13,071 nt of DNA from JAGOBX01 sp017999075 [NCBI: Candidatus Babelota bacterium] (GTDB taxonomy: Bacteria; JAGOBX01): NCBI GenBank assembly GCA_017999075.1, contig JAGOBX010000049.1, positions 1 to 13,071 of the forward strand, in the 5' to 3' direction. The notes under the pieces are model-generated. The model did not search any database. It was given only the letters and a program-made list of their open reading frames with translations, and was not told where the DNA came from. This document shows, piece after piece, positions 1 to 7,525 of the stretch (the first letter of the stretch is position 1; the number at the start of each line of letters is the position of its first letter). Both the position numbers and the translations under genes were made by a program.

Positions 1-2
1 GT

Positions 3-1451
3 ATAGTATTAAATTTATTTTTTGCAGATATTGGATCAGCTTTTACCCCAATTAGTATTATTCCCCCACATTTATTTGAATTTGATGATAAAATTAATAA
101 TGAAATGATTGATTTTTCGAAAATAAGAAGTATTAATTATTTTGATGTTGAATTGCTGTATAAACAAAATTATTTATATAATCAAAAACAACAAAAAGAA
201 GAAACAAAAATAAAATTGACTGAATCTGAAGCTGATATTTTATTTAAACCATTCGGTCAATATTTTTTTTTCACTTATTCTGCCAATAATCTGAAATTTG
301 AAGGGAAATCAGCTTCTGAAAAACATAATTTGAGTTTAAAAATAAAAAATAAAAATTACGATATTGCAGGATTGGGTTTAATAACCGAATATGCTGAAGG
401 ATATATAAATAAAGATATAAATGATGATAAAAATGGTTTTTCTAATTTAATTGCTGGCATAGGAATTAAAAAATATTTTAATTTAACTTATTTTCAAACC
501 AAAAAAAATGAAGACATAACACTGGATTTTAGCTACAAAAATGAAAATATTAATGTTGAAAATAAAATTTTTCCTGAAAATTATGGAATTAAAGCATATA
601 TCTCTTTTGAATCATTGTGTAAGTTTACTTTTTTTTCAAGAAAAAGCAGTTTAAAAGACGACATTGATAAAGAAGAAATAAACAATAAATTTAACACTTT
701 AAATAACGGAGAAGGAAGAGATAAGATATGGAGTTTTTATATTAATATTTCTGATAAATTCAATTTCGAATATAAAACCGAAAAACATAATAGTAAATTT
801 TATACCAGTATTTTTGAAAAAAGTAATATTCACAGCAAAATCATTAATGTGTTTGCAGAAAATGAAAAACAGGGCAAAAAATTATTCATTAATTGGCATT
901 ATTCAAATAATGACACTGGAAATTTTATCAAAGCAGGTATTTCTAATTGCAGAGCTTCATCTTATGGAAGCGGATATTTTGACGCGTCGTATTATATCGA
1001 TTTTTTTTTAAATGTAATGTCAGGGGACCGTACAGGTTATTTTAATTTTGAATATGATTATTATGATATTGAAATAGCTTGGTCTAAAAATTTTAAAAAA
1101 AAGTGGGTCATTATGCCAGGTATTACAATCTATAATTTTAAAAAGTTTAAACTGTTTTATGAATATTATGAACCTTATCTTGGCGGTTTTTTGATAAGAA
1201 ATCGTGAAAATAAATTAAAAGAGTATGATAGATTAATTCTTGCAGATTTAAGTGTGTTGGTCAAATATAATTTTAATTTCAACACTTTTTTAAGTATGAA
1301 TATGGCTCAGTTCGCGCCTATAACAATTAAAGAAAAAGAGTTTGCTGAAAATAGCAGTACAAGAGTAAGCACTATATCAGAACATTATGAGGAATATAAA
1401 AAAATACGTGGAGGGTTTAGAATTTTATGCGCGATAGAATATAAATATTAA
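3..1451 (+). CDS. Secreted, probable outer-membrane beta-barrel protein, 5'-truncated by window edge
   Basis: The frame is open from the left edge, so the ATG at 105 is internal and the true start lies before the window; 482 codons are visible. The first residues (IVLNLFFADIGSAF) look like the end of a signal peptide, with a plausible cleavage after FFA. The rest lacks hydrophobic helices. It is rich in Tyr, Phe, Asn and Lys, with many short alternating polar/aromatic stretches (for example YFNFEYDYYDIEIAW), and ends in an aromatic residue (IEYKY), as outer-membrane barrel strands commonly do. I recognise no family. It is too small and lacks a visible plug domain for a typical TonB-dependent receptor. 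A terminator at 1515-1559 closes the unit, so it is not co-transcribed with hisS. Barrel assignment is inference from composition and the C-terminal residue; a soluble periplasmic or surface protein is possible. Confidence 0.6.
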   Translation: MVLNLFFADIGSAFTPISIIPPHLFEFDDKINNEMIDFSKIRSINYFDVELLYKQNYLYNQKQQKEETKIKLTESEADILFKPFGQYFFFTYSANNLKFEGKSASEKHNLSLKIKNKNYDIAGLGLITEYAEGYINKDINDDKNGFSNLIAGIGIKKYFNLTYFQTKKNEDITLDFSYKNENINVENKIFPENYGIKAYISFESLCKFTFFSRKSSLKDDIDKEEINNKFNTLNNGEGRDKIWSFYINISDKFNFEYKTEKHNSKFYTSIFEKSNIHSKIINVFAENEKQGKKLFINWHYSNNDTGNFIKAGISNCRASSYGSGYFDASYYIDFFLNVMSGDRTGYFNFEYDYYDIEIAWSKNFKKKWVIMPGITIYNFKKFKLFYEYYEPYLGGFLIRNRENKLKEYDRLILADLSVLVKYNFNFNTFLSMNMAQFAPITIKEKEFAENSSTRVSTISEHYEEYKKIRGGFRILCAIEYKY

Positions 1452-1514
1452 AAAATAATAATTTCAAAATATTGTATTAGAAAATTGAAAAAATGGTTTG
1501 AACACAAATAAATG

Positions 1515-1559
1515 AACTGTTTCAAAAATATATAACTGTATTTCTGAAACGGTTTTTTT
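1515..1559 (+). terminator. Rho-independent terminator after the barrel-like gene
   Basis: A 16-nt arm at 1515-1530 pairs with 1539-1554 across an 8-nt loop, with one G-T pair and one A/C mismatch. The arm contains CTGTTTC against GAAACGG. Six T residues follow directly (1553-1559 is T-rich). This is a standard intrinsic terminator and separates the barrel-like gene from hisS. Confidence 0.85.
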
Positions 1560-1575
1560 ATTTTGGAAATTGCGG

Positions 1576-1603
1576 TTGACTTTTAATGTTATTATTATAA
1601 AAT
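1576..1603 (+). promoter_or_regulatory. Sigma70-type promoter for hisS-aspS
   Basis: TTGACT at 1576-1581 and TAAAAT at 1598-1603 are separated by 16 bp, just downstream of a terminator and upstream of hisS. Transcription would start near 1610, giving a leader of about 70 nt. In such A+T-rich DNA the -10 match is weak evidence alone; the near-consensus -35 and the position after a terminator make the call reasonable. Confidence 0.6.
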
Positions 1604-1679
1604 TACGCATTGATTTTTGGTATTAATATTTTTTGGGTTAACATAAAAAAATATATTTTTAGATGAAAATGTAATAAAA

Positions 1680-2954
1680 ATGAGTATTTTGAGTAATATA
1701 AAAGGCGTTAAAGATATTTTTGATAATGAAATATTGCTGTTCAGAAAAATTGAACGATTGTTTAATGAAATATCTGAAAAATACGGATATTCAGAAATGC
1801 GAACTGCTATACTTGAATATACCGAACTGTTTAGCCGAGGAATAGGAGAATTCACAGATATTGTAGAAAAAGAAATGTTCACGTTAACTGACAGTAAAGG
1901 GAAAAAAATAAGTTTAAGGCCTGAAAACACGGCAGGCGTTGTAAGATCGTTTATTCAAAATGGATTGTTTAATTTGCCTGGAATAAAAAAATATTTTTAC
2001 ATAGGACCAATGTTCAGGCATGAACGGCCTCAGGCAGGGAGGCTTCGTCAATTTCATCAGATTGGTTGCGAGGCTTTCGGAGCGGATTCTCCAATTATTG
2101 ATGTAGAATGTATTCAATATGCTTGTGAACTGATATCCGGCCTTGGAATAAAAAAATATGATCTGCAGATTTCATCTGTAGGCTGTCCAGTATGCAGAAA
2201 AGAATACAATTCGAGACTTGTTTCATATCTTTATTCTTATAAACAGGGTTTATGCAGTAATTGTAATCAGCGTATGGAAAAAAATCCTTTGAGAGTTCTT
2301 GATTGCAAAGAAGGAAATTGTCAGGATATAATTGCTGGAGCTCCTAAAATAGTCGATAGTCTTTGTCAGGAATGTTCGGATAATTTTAATGAAATTTTGG
2401 GAATCCTTAAAAATAGCGGTGTAAATTTTTCTGTTAATAAGCGTTTAGTGAGAGGACTTGATTATTATACAAAAACAGTATTTGAAATAGTATGCGAAGG
2501 GCTTGGTTCACAAAATACTGTATTGGCCGGAGGCAGATACAATAATTTAGTAAAACAGCTCGGCGGACCTGAAATACCTGCTGTAGGCTGGGCTTCTGGA
2601 ATAGAACGGCTGGTTATGATATTGTCTTCTAACGGATATCATAATACAGAAGGCATTAATCAAAAAAATGTATTTTTAGTTTATGACGAATCGGTTAAAC
2701 ATGAAATAAATGAATTATTGACTAAGTTTCGTAAGAATAATATAAGAGTTTTGATAGATTACGAATGTAAAAGTTTTAAATCTCAGTTCAGGCTAGCGAA
2801 CAAACTTGGATGCGAGTATGTGTTGATATTCGGGGGAAATGAAATGAAATCAGGTATAATCAAATTAAAAAATTTTAGCAATGGAACTGAGACAGAAATA
2901 TTGATTACGGAATTGATTGAAAAAATAAAACCATTAATTTTTTATTCTAAATAA
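1680..2954 (+). CDS. hisS: Histidyl-tRNA synthetase
   Basis: Class II synthetase that attaches histidine to tRNA-His in the cytoplasm. At 424 residues it has the usual bacterial length. Motif 2 is at residues 112-127 (FRHERPQAGRLRQFHQ), the histidine-specific LVRGLDYYT at 256-264, and motif 3 at about 300-314 (AVGWASGIERL). Residues about 328-424 form the anticodon-binding domain. The insertion domain (about 165-235) carries eight cysteines: 169/172, 192/195, 209/214 and 229/232; most are absent from the E. coli enzyme as I recall it. The start is the first ATG after an in-frame stop at 1644 and the N-terminus (IKGVKDIFDNE) matches the family. The Shine-Dalgarno is poor. aspS follows 19 nt downstream, so the two are very probably one transcript. 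Confidence 0.97.
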   Translation: MSILSNIKGVKDIFDNEILLFRKIERLFNEISEKYGYSEMRTAILEYTELFSRGIGEFTDIVEKEMFTLTDSKGKKISLRPENTAGVVRSFIQNGLFNLPGIKKYFYIGPMFRHERPQAGRLRQFHQIGCEAFGADSPIIDVECIQYACELISGLGIKKYDLQISSVGCPVCRKEYNSRLVSYLYSYKQGLCSNCNQRMEKNPLRVLDCKEGNCQDIIAGAPKIVDSLCQECSDNFNEILGILKNSGVNFSVNKRLVRGLDYYTKTVFEIVCEGLGSQNTVLAGGRYNNLVKQLGGPEIPAVGWASGIERLVMILSSNGYHNTEGINQKNVFLVYDESVKHEINELLTKFRKNNIRVLIDYECKSFKSQFRLANKLGCEYVLIFGGNEMKSGIIKLKNFSNGTETEILITELIEKIKPLIFYSK

Positions 2955-2973
2955 ATAAAAACGGGGAATTGAT

Positions 2974-4740
2974 ATGAAAAGAACTCATTATTGTACTGAT
3001 TTATCTTTGAAAAATTTGAATGAAAAAGTTTGTGTATGCGGCTGGGTACAAAGGAGACGCGATCATGGAGGGCTGATTTTTATTGATTTGAGGGATAGAA
3101 CAGGAATACTCCAGATTGTATTCAACCCTGAATATTCGGTTGAAGCTCATACTGCCGCTCACACTTTACGCAGTGAATTTGTTGTTCTTGCAAAAGGAAC
3201 TGTTATTAAACGAAGCCAGGAAACAATTAATCCTAAAATGATAACCGGCGAGATTGAAATTGCCGTTAATGAACTTGAAATATTGAATTCAAGTAAAACT
3301 CCGCCGTTTATGCTTGAAGAAGATGTTAAAATTAACGAAGATCTGCGTTTGAAATACAGGTATCTCGATTTGCGCAGAGAATCTGTTATGAAAAAATTTA
3401 TTATTCGTCATAAAGCCGCGATTATAGTCAGAAATTATCTTAATGAAAAAAAATTTTTGGAGATTGAAACTCCAATGCTTACCAAGAGCACTCCGGAGGG
3501 AGCTCGAGATTATCTTGTTCCAAGCAGGGTTAATCCAGGAACTTTTTATGCGCTGCCTCAAAGCCCGCAATTGTTCAAACAATTATTTATGGTTTCAGGT
3601 TTTGACAGGTATTTTCAAATTGTTAAATGTTTTCGGGATGAAGATTTGAGGGCTGACCGTCAACCTGAATTTACACAAATAGATATGGAAATGTCTTTTA
3701 TTGAACAGGAAGATATATTTGAGATTATTGAAGGAATGCTGCAAAAAATATTCAAAGAAATAAAAGGAATAGATATTCCCCAACCTATCAGAAAAATGGA
3801 TTATGAAGAAGCTATTGAAAAATATGGTTCTGATAAACCTGATTTAAGATTCGGAATAGAATTGAAAAATATAACAGATTTAATTATTGAATCTGAGTTT
3901 CAGGTTTTAAAAAATGTGGTTGCCGATGGAGGAATTGTAAAAGGCCTTACAATTCCTGGAGGAGCCTCATTGTCAAGAAAAGAAATTGATGACCTGATAA
4001 GTTATGTGGGTAATTTCGGAGCTAAGGGCATGGCCTGGTTTAAAGTTACGGAATCAGGACTGGATTCAAATATAAAAAAATTCTTTACTGAAAAAATATT
4101 GAAAGATATTCAGGAAAGAATGGAAGCTAAGCAAGGGGATTTGGTTTGTTTTGTTGGTTCATCGCCGAAGATTGCTAATTCAGCTCTTGGAAATTTAAGA
4201 CTCCATATAGCGGAAAAATTGAATCTTATCAATAAAAATAAATATGAGTTTGTATGGATTTATAATTTTCCGTTATTTGAATACGATGAACAAACAAAGC
4301 GTTATGCGGCAATGCACCATCCTTTTACATCTCCAACTGATGATACAGTTCAGTATATGGATTCGGATCCTTCAAAAGTAAGGGCTAAAGCATACGATAT
4401 AGTTTTGAATGGAAGCGAGCTTGGTGGAGGGTCAATACGAATTTATAAAAATGAAGTCCAGAAAAAAATGTTTAATGCGTTAAGAATTACAGAAGAAGAT
4501 GCTGAAATTAAGTTTGGATTTTTATTAAACGCATTACAATATGGAGCACCTCCTCATGGCGGAATAGCTTTGGGTATGGACAGGTTGATAATGCTTCTTA
4601 CAGGAGCAGATTCTATTAGAGATGTAATCCCTTTCCCGAAAACACAGAAAGCAACTTGTTTGATGACAGAAGCTCCATCTAAAGTTGAACAAGAACAATT
4701 AAAAGAATTGTTTTTAAAAATAACCGTTGAATCTAAATAA
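2974..4740 (+). CDS. aspS: Aspartyl-tRNA synthetase, bacterial type
   Basis: Class II synthetase charging tRNA-Asp. At 588 residues it is full-length for the bacterial type. Residues 1-105 are the OB-fold anticodon-binding domain (CGWVQRRRDHGGLIFIDLRDR at 22-42). The catalytic core includes ETPMLTKSTPEGARDYLVPSR (165-185), motif 2 FRDEDLRADRQPEFTQID (220-237) and motif 3 GIALGMDRLIMLL (530-542). The bacteria-specific GAD insertion lies at about 285-420. GGGGA at 2963-2967, six bases before the ATG, is an acceptable ribosome binding site. His31 is the residue found in the relaxed-specificity enzyme of Pseudomonas aeruginosa, where E. coli has Leu, so this enzyme may also charge tRNA-Asn; the second known determinant (near 81-83) is Glu here and does not settle it. 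Confidence 0.97.
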   Translation: MKRTHYCTDLSLKNLNEKVCVCGWVQRRRDHGGLIFIDLRDRTGILQIVFNPEYSVEAHTAAHTLRSEFVVLAKGTVIKRSQETINPKMITGEIEIAVNELEILNSSKTPPFMLEEDVKINEDLRLKYRYLDLRRESVMKKFIIRHKAAIIVRNYLNEKKFLEIETPMLTKSTPEGARDYLVPSRVNPGTFYALPQSPQLFKQLFMVSGFDRYFQIVKCFRDEDLRADRQPEFTQIDMEMSFIEQEDIFEIIEGMLQKIFKEIKGIDIPQPIRKMDYEEAIEKYGSDKPDLRFGIELKNITDLIIESEFQVLKNVVADGGIVKGLTIPGGASLSRKEIDDLISYVGNFGAKGMAWFKVTESGLDSNIKKFFTEKILKDIQERMEAKQGDLVCFVGSSPKIANSALGNLRLHIAEKLNLINKNKYEFVWIYNFPLFEYDEQTKRYAAMHHPFTSPTDDTVQYMDSDPSKVRAKAYDIVLNGSELGGGSIRIYKNEVQKKMFNALRITEEDAEIKFGFLLNALQYGAPPHGGIALGMDRLIMLLTGADSIRDVIPFPKTQKATCLMTEAPSKVEQEQLKELFLKITVESK

Positions 4741-4802
4741 AAAAATACCCGTGACTTTGTAAAAAATCTGTTTATTACAAAGTCACGGGTATTTTTTTAT
4801 TT
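4735..4802. terminator. Bidirectional terminator between convergent aspS and PilZ-like gene
   Basis: Positions 4735-4762 and 4775-4802 are perfect inverted repeats of 28 bp with a 12-nt loop. The core is G+C-containing (TACCCGTGACTTTGTAA) and the flanks are A and T tracts, so a transcript from either strand gives a stem followed by U residues. The stem base contains the TAA of aspS (4738-4740) and the TAA of the minus-strand gene (4797-4799), which pair with each other. Confidence 0.95.
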
Positions 4803-5468
4803 TTTTTCAGTCAGTATTTCCAAAATTTCTTCAGGAGTCAATGTTTGACTTACTTTTGATAATTCTTTTTTTAATTTTGAGACAATAAGTATGTCTGTCA
4901 AATGTTTTTCAGGAATATCTATGTAAGGTTTTAGAATATCCAGTAATTTTCTGATTACAGAAATTTCTCTATATTTATAATCCGGTTTTCGTATTTCAAA
5001 TGAGTTGTTTCTCAATAGTACCGGATGTAAAATATCACAAAATTCTTGCTTTAAATCTTTTGAAATACACAGAGATATTTCAGGTGGAACATAATCAAAC
5101 TGAATAGCACAAAACACGTCATATCCTGAAGTTTTAGGTTTTCCTGATCTAAGTATAGTTCCGCATATTCTGTTAGATTTAATGTCAATATCGTCATAAT
5201 CGAATTCCAAGGTTATTTCTTTGCCTACAATATGCGGAATTAAATCTTCACAAACAGATTTTAATTCGTTAGGCAAAATAAAAATTGCTCCGCATCCTTG
5301 CAGATTATAACCTTGTGTAATTCCTTTAATAGTGATACTTTCAGTTTCACCTGAATTCCATTGAACCATAAAGTTTAAATTTATACTTCTGTTTTTATTT
5401 AATACACGCCTTCTAGGTTGATTGAAATTATTTCCGGCGATTTGTTTTTCAACAGCATTACTTAACAT
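4797..5468 (-). CDS. PilZ-like domain protein (divergent)
   Basis: A 223-residue soluble protein. Residues about 17-130 resemble PilZ, the domain that usually binds cyclic di-GMP: an Arg-rich opener (RRRVLNKNR, 19-27), then YNLQGCGAIF (54-63) in the place of the (D/N)xSxxG motif, then strands ending FCAIQFDYVPPE (119-130). The motifs are degenerate: RxxxK for RxxxR, and NxQxxG. Cyclic di-GMP binding is therefore doubtful. Residues about 135-223 appear helical and match nothing I know. I chose the ATG at 5468: CTCTCCTT at 5477-5484 reads AAGGAGAG on the coding strand, eight bases upstream. A longer frame from TTG at 5495 would place that ribosome binding site inside the gene. It lies 78 nt downstream of the helicase on the same strand and may share its transcript. 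The PilZ assignment rests on motif pattern only. Confidence 0.6.
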   Translation of the reverse strand: MLSNAVEKQIAGNNFNQPRRRVLNKNRSINLNFMVQWNSGETESITIKGITQGYNLQGCGAIFILPNELKSVCEDLIPHIVGKEITLEFDYDDIDIKSNRICGTILRSGKPKTSGYDVFCAIQFDYVPPEISLCISKDLKQEFCDILHPVLLRNNSFEIRKPDYKYREISVIRKLLDILKPYIDIPEKHLTDILIVSKLKKELSKVSQTLTPEEILEILTEKK

Positions 5469-5476
5469 TTTAAATT

Positions 5477-5484
5477 CTCTCCTT
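5477..5484 (-). promoter_or_regulatory. Strong Shine-Dalgarno that fixes the PilZ-like start
   Basis: On the coding strand this reads AAGGAGAG, with 8 nt before the ATG at 5468-5466. It is among the best ribosome binding sites in the window, and argues against the upstream TTG at 5495, which has none. Confidence 0.85.
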
Positions 5485-5546
5485 GGTTTACCCAAAAAAT
5501 AAAATCGGGTTAGTTTAGATATAAAATAAAAAAAAACAAGTGTTTT

Positions 5547-7175
5547 TTATTTCTTTTTTTCTCTTGCTTTGGTTATGGTGATTTTTTTTCCGTCTTTTGG
5601 TTTTTTAAACAGTGAAAGAAGTTTTTCGCCTGTTTCAAAAGGAACTGTTGCGAAAGAAAATTCGTTCATAACCGCAATGTCATCAATTTGATTATCTTTG
5701 ATTTTATCGTTATCTCGGATAAATTGAGAAATTTTTTTAGGATTATATCCGTCTCGTTTTCCAAGACTTAAATATAATCTCATACGGTCGCCTTTATCTA
5801 AAGCATTACCGGAAAAACCTTTTGAAAAAGATTCTTTTTCTTTTGAAAAGAATTCCTGTATTTGATTATATTTTTTTTCGTCAATTTCATTTTCAAACAA
5901 AATTTTTATCATAGCAGCCACTATTTTTTCAGGGTCGCTTTCTTTTATAAGAGTTTTAGAAATTTTAAGATATTTATGATCAATATTTTCAGAAATGCAA
6001 CTTTTGATTTTTTCAATAATTCTGTTGCTTTTTGAATTTATTATTTCTTTAATTTCCGGCAATTTTTTTTTAACAATTACAGTTTTTGCAATCCTTTGAA
6101 TAAAAGCGAATTTTCTGAATTCTGACGGCGGCACAAATGTAACTGCAATCCCTTTTTTTCCTGCCCTGCCTGTCCTGCCTATGCGGTGAATGTAAGATTC
6201 CGGATCCTGCGGCAGAGAATAGTTGATTACATGACTGAGTTCGTATATATCCAGCCCGCGTGCAGCTACGTCAGTTGCTACAAGGATATTGAACCTGTGA
6301 GTTTTAAATCCATTTAATACTTTATTTCTCTGAAATTGAGTTATATCGCCATGAAGAGCTTCGGCAGAATAACCTCTTCTGAACAGTTTTCCTGATAATT
6401 CATCCACTTCAACTTTTGTTTTACAGAAAATTAAACCGTAAAATTCAGGTTCAATATCAATAATACGGCATAATGCTTCGAACCTGTCTTTTGAACTGAT
6501 TTCATAATAAATTTGTTCAGTTAAATCAGTAGTTGGTTGTTCTTGCTTAATAGCAGCCATTTTTGTTTCACGCATATATTTTTTAGCAAGCTGTCTTATT
6601 TTATCAGGCATTGTAGCTGAAAAAAGAGCTGTGCGTTTTTCAGGATTTACAGATTTCATTATTTTTTCCATATCATCAATAAATCCCATATTGAGCATTT
6701 CATCAGCTTCATCAAGAACTAAAAATGAAACTTTATTTAAAACCAGTGATTTGCGTTTTATATGGTCAATTATTCTTCCTGGAGTTCCGACAACTATATC
6801 AACCCCTCTTTTTAACAAATCAAGCTGTGTTTTCATTGATTGCCCGCCGAATATAGGGATTATATGCAATTTACGTTTACCTTTAAGAGAATTTATTTCG
6901 TCAGAAACCTGAAGAGCAAGTTCGCGTGTCGGTGTTAATATAATAGCTTGTACGAATTTAGCATTTTCCTGCATTTGTTCGATTATAGGTAATGCAAATG
7001 CGGCTGTTTTTCCTGTGCCGGTTTGAGCCTGTCCTATAATGTCAAATTCATTTTTTAGCATTAATGGTATTATTTCGGATTGAATGGGAGTTGGTTTTTC
7101 AAATCCTTTTGATATTAAAGCTTCAATTGATTGAGCGTTTAATCCTAATTTTGTAAAATCATTTGTTGAATTCAT
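5547..7175 (-). CDS. DEAD-box ATP-dependent RNA helicase with DbpA-type RNA-binding domain
   Basis: Cytoplasmic ATP-driven RNA-unwinding enzyme, 542 residues. All core motifs are intact: Q motif (FEKPTPIQ, 25-32), motif I AQTGTGKT (50-57), PTRELALQ (82-89), TPGR (131-134), DEAD (155-158), SAT (186-188), ATDVAARGLD (300-309) and HRIGRTGRAG (330-339). A helical linker (about 370-455) leads to a DbpA-type RNA-binding domain at about 464-542 (RLYLSLGKRDGYNPKKISQFI, then FSFATVPFETGEKLL and a basic tail), which in known relatives recognises structured RNA such as 23S rRNA. It is most like DeaD/CsdA/DbpA; I do not choose between them. The ATG at 7175 is preferred because GAGAAG sits eight bases upstream; the in-frame GTG at 7184 overlaps that site. 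A consensus promoter lies about 195 nt upstream, leaving a long leader like those of cold-shock helicases. Confidence 0.95.
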   Translation of the reverse strand: MNSTNDFTKLGLNAQSIEALISKGFEKPTPIQSEIIPLMLKNEFDIIGQAQTGTGKTAAFALPIIEQMQENAKFVQAIILTPTRELALQVSDEINSLKGKRKLHIIPIFGGQSMKTQLDLLKRGVDIVVGTPGRIIDHIKRKSLVLNKVSFLVLDEADEMLNMGFIDDMEKIMKSVNPEKRTALFSATMPDKIRQLAKKYMRETKMAAIKQEQPTTDLTEQIYYEISSKDRFEALCRIIDIEPEFYGLIFCKTKVEVDELSGKLFRRGYSAEALHGDITQFQRNKVLNGFKTHRFNILVATDVAARGLDIYELSHVINYSLPQDPESYIHRIGRTGRAGKKGIAVTFVPPSEFRKFAFIQRIAKTVIVKKKLPEIKEIINSKSNRIIEKIKSCISENIDHKYLKISKTLIKESDPEKIVAAMIKILFENEIDEKKYNQIQEFFSKEKESFSKGFSGNALDKGDRMRLYLSLGKRDGYNPKKISQFIRDNDKIKDNQIDDIAVMNEFSFATVPFETGEKLLSLFKKPKDGKKITITKAREKKK

Positions 7176-7204
7176 TTTAATCACTTCTCTTTATATAATA
7201 TTGA

Positions 7205-7328
7205 AATAATTTCCGATTGGAATTCTTATATTAGATTCTTATAACCAACTGATTTATAAAAACGCAATGCGGTTTTAATGTGAATTTGAAATTATAATAA
7301 ATATTAATTTAGTATAATTTTCGATTGG
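7205..7328. repeat. Direct repeat pair in the helicase leader
   Basis: AATAATTTCCGATTGG at 7205-7220 and TATAATTTTCGATTGG at 7313-7328 agree at 14 of 16 positions, in the same orientation, 108 bp apart. Both fall in the transcribed leader of the helicase. The first copy is also a partial palindrome (TTCC-GATT-GGAA). They could be protein-binding sites or RNA elements; in A+T-rich DNA chance is possible, but the shared CGATTGG is not simple A+T sequence. Confidence 0.45.
7258..7276 (-). other. Small hairpin in the helicase leader (possible attenuator)
   Basis: The transcript from the minus strand would read AAAACCGCATTGCGTTTTT: AAAAC-GC pairs with GC-GTTTT, with a one-base bulge and a three-base loop, and ends in a run of U. 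It has a terminator-like shape but is short and weak, about 85-100 nt before the helicase ATG. Confidence 0.3.
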
Positions 7329-7334
7329 TAAAGC

Positions 7335-7373
7335 TTTTTATAGGAAAATCAAATCGTTTTCATTTTATAAAAA
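7335..7373 (-). other. Stem-loop at the predicted 5' end of the helicase transcript
   Basis: TTTTTATA at 7335-7342 pairs with TATAAAAA at 7366-7373. Inside it, GAAAA (7344-7348) pairs with TTTTC (7357-7361) around an 8-nt loop. The predicted transcription start (near 7370) lies in the right arm, so the RNA could begin in a stem-loop, or the DNA could be an operator overlapping the start site. It is A+T-rich and only moderately stable. Confidence 0.4.
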
Positions 7374-7376
7374 AAT

Positions 7377-7405
7377 ATTATACAAGAATTTTTGAATATT
7401 GTCAA
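7377..7405 (-). promoter_or_regulatory. Consensus sigma70 promoter for the helicase
   Basis: On the minus strand TTGACA (7405-7400) and TATAAT (7382-7377) are separated by exactly 17 bp, matching the consensus at all 12 positions. Transcription would begin near 7370, about 195 nt before the helicase ATG at 7175. No other gene lies between. Confidence 0.85.
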
Positions 7406-7455
7406 TGTTTTTTTTATGCTATTTAAACTTTTAAAAATAATTAAGGTTAAAAATC

Positions 7456-7484
7456 TTGATTTTGTTTTTATAGAAATATAAAAT
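7456..7484 (+). promoter_or_regulatory. Probable promoter for the PocR kinase
   Basis: TTGATT (7456-7461) and TAAAAT (7479-7484) are separated by 17 bp. The start would fall near 7491, about 35 nt before the kinase ATG. The match is fair and the position right, but the surrounding A+T richness limits confidence. Confidence 0.5.
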
Positions 7485-7525
7485 TATTAAAGAGTTTAAT
7501 AGTAAAATTATATTCGTACAAAACA

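Larger units (their letters stand above)
7176..7525. promoter_or_regulatory. Divergent intergenic region: helicase leader and two promoters
   Basis: This 350-bp stretch lies between the divergent helicase and kinase genes. It holds a consensus minus-strand promoter (7377-7405), a weaker plus-strand promoter (7456-7484), two hairpins and a 16-bp direct repeat, each listed separately. I see no supported small gene. The only minus-strand ATG in the leader (7363) opens a four-codon frame (MKTI) without a ribosome binding site. Confidence 0.7.

Noticed and set aside
5469-5495. N-terminal extension of the PilZ-like protein from TTG at 5495
   Set aside because: No ribosome binding site before the TTG, and a strong one lies inside the extension just before the ATG at 5468.
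5496-5546. Hairpin AAAAAAC/GTTTTTT and a TTGTTT...TAAACT promoter-like pair between the helicase and the PilZ-like gene
   Set aside because: The hairpin is only A-T pairs with a tiny loop and the promoter matches are about half of consensus. In this A+T-rich gap both are expected by chance.
7176-7184. GTG start of the helicase at 7184
   Set aside because: The GTG overlaps the GAGAAG site that serves the ATG at 7175, and family N-termini fit the shorter form.
7349-7363. Four-codon leader peptide (MKTI) in the helicase leader
   Set aside because: No Shine-Dalgarno, starts within a few bases of the predicted transcript end, and shows no regulatory codon pattern.
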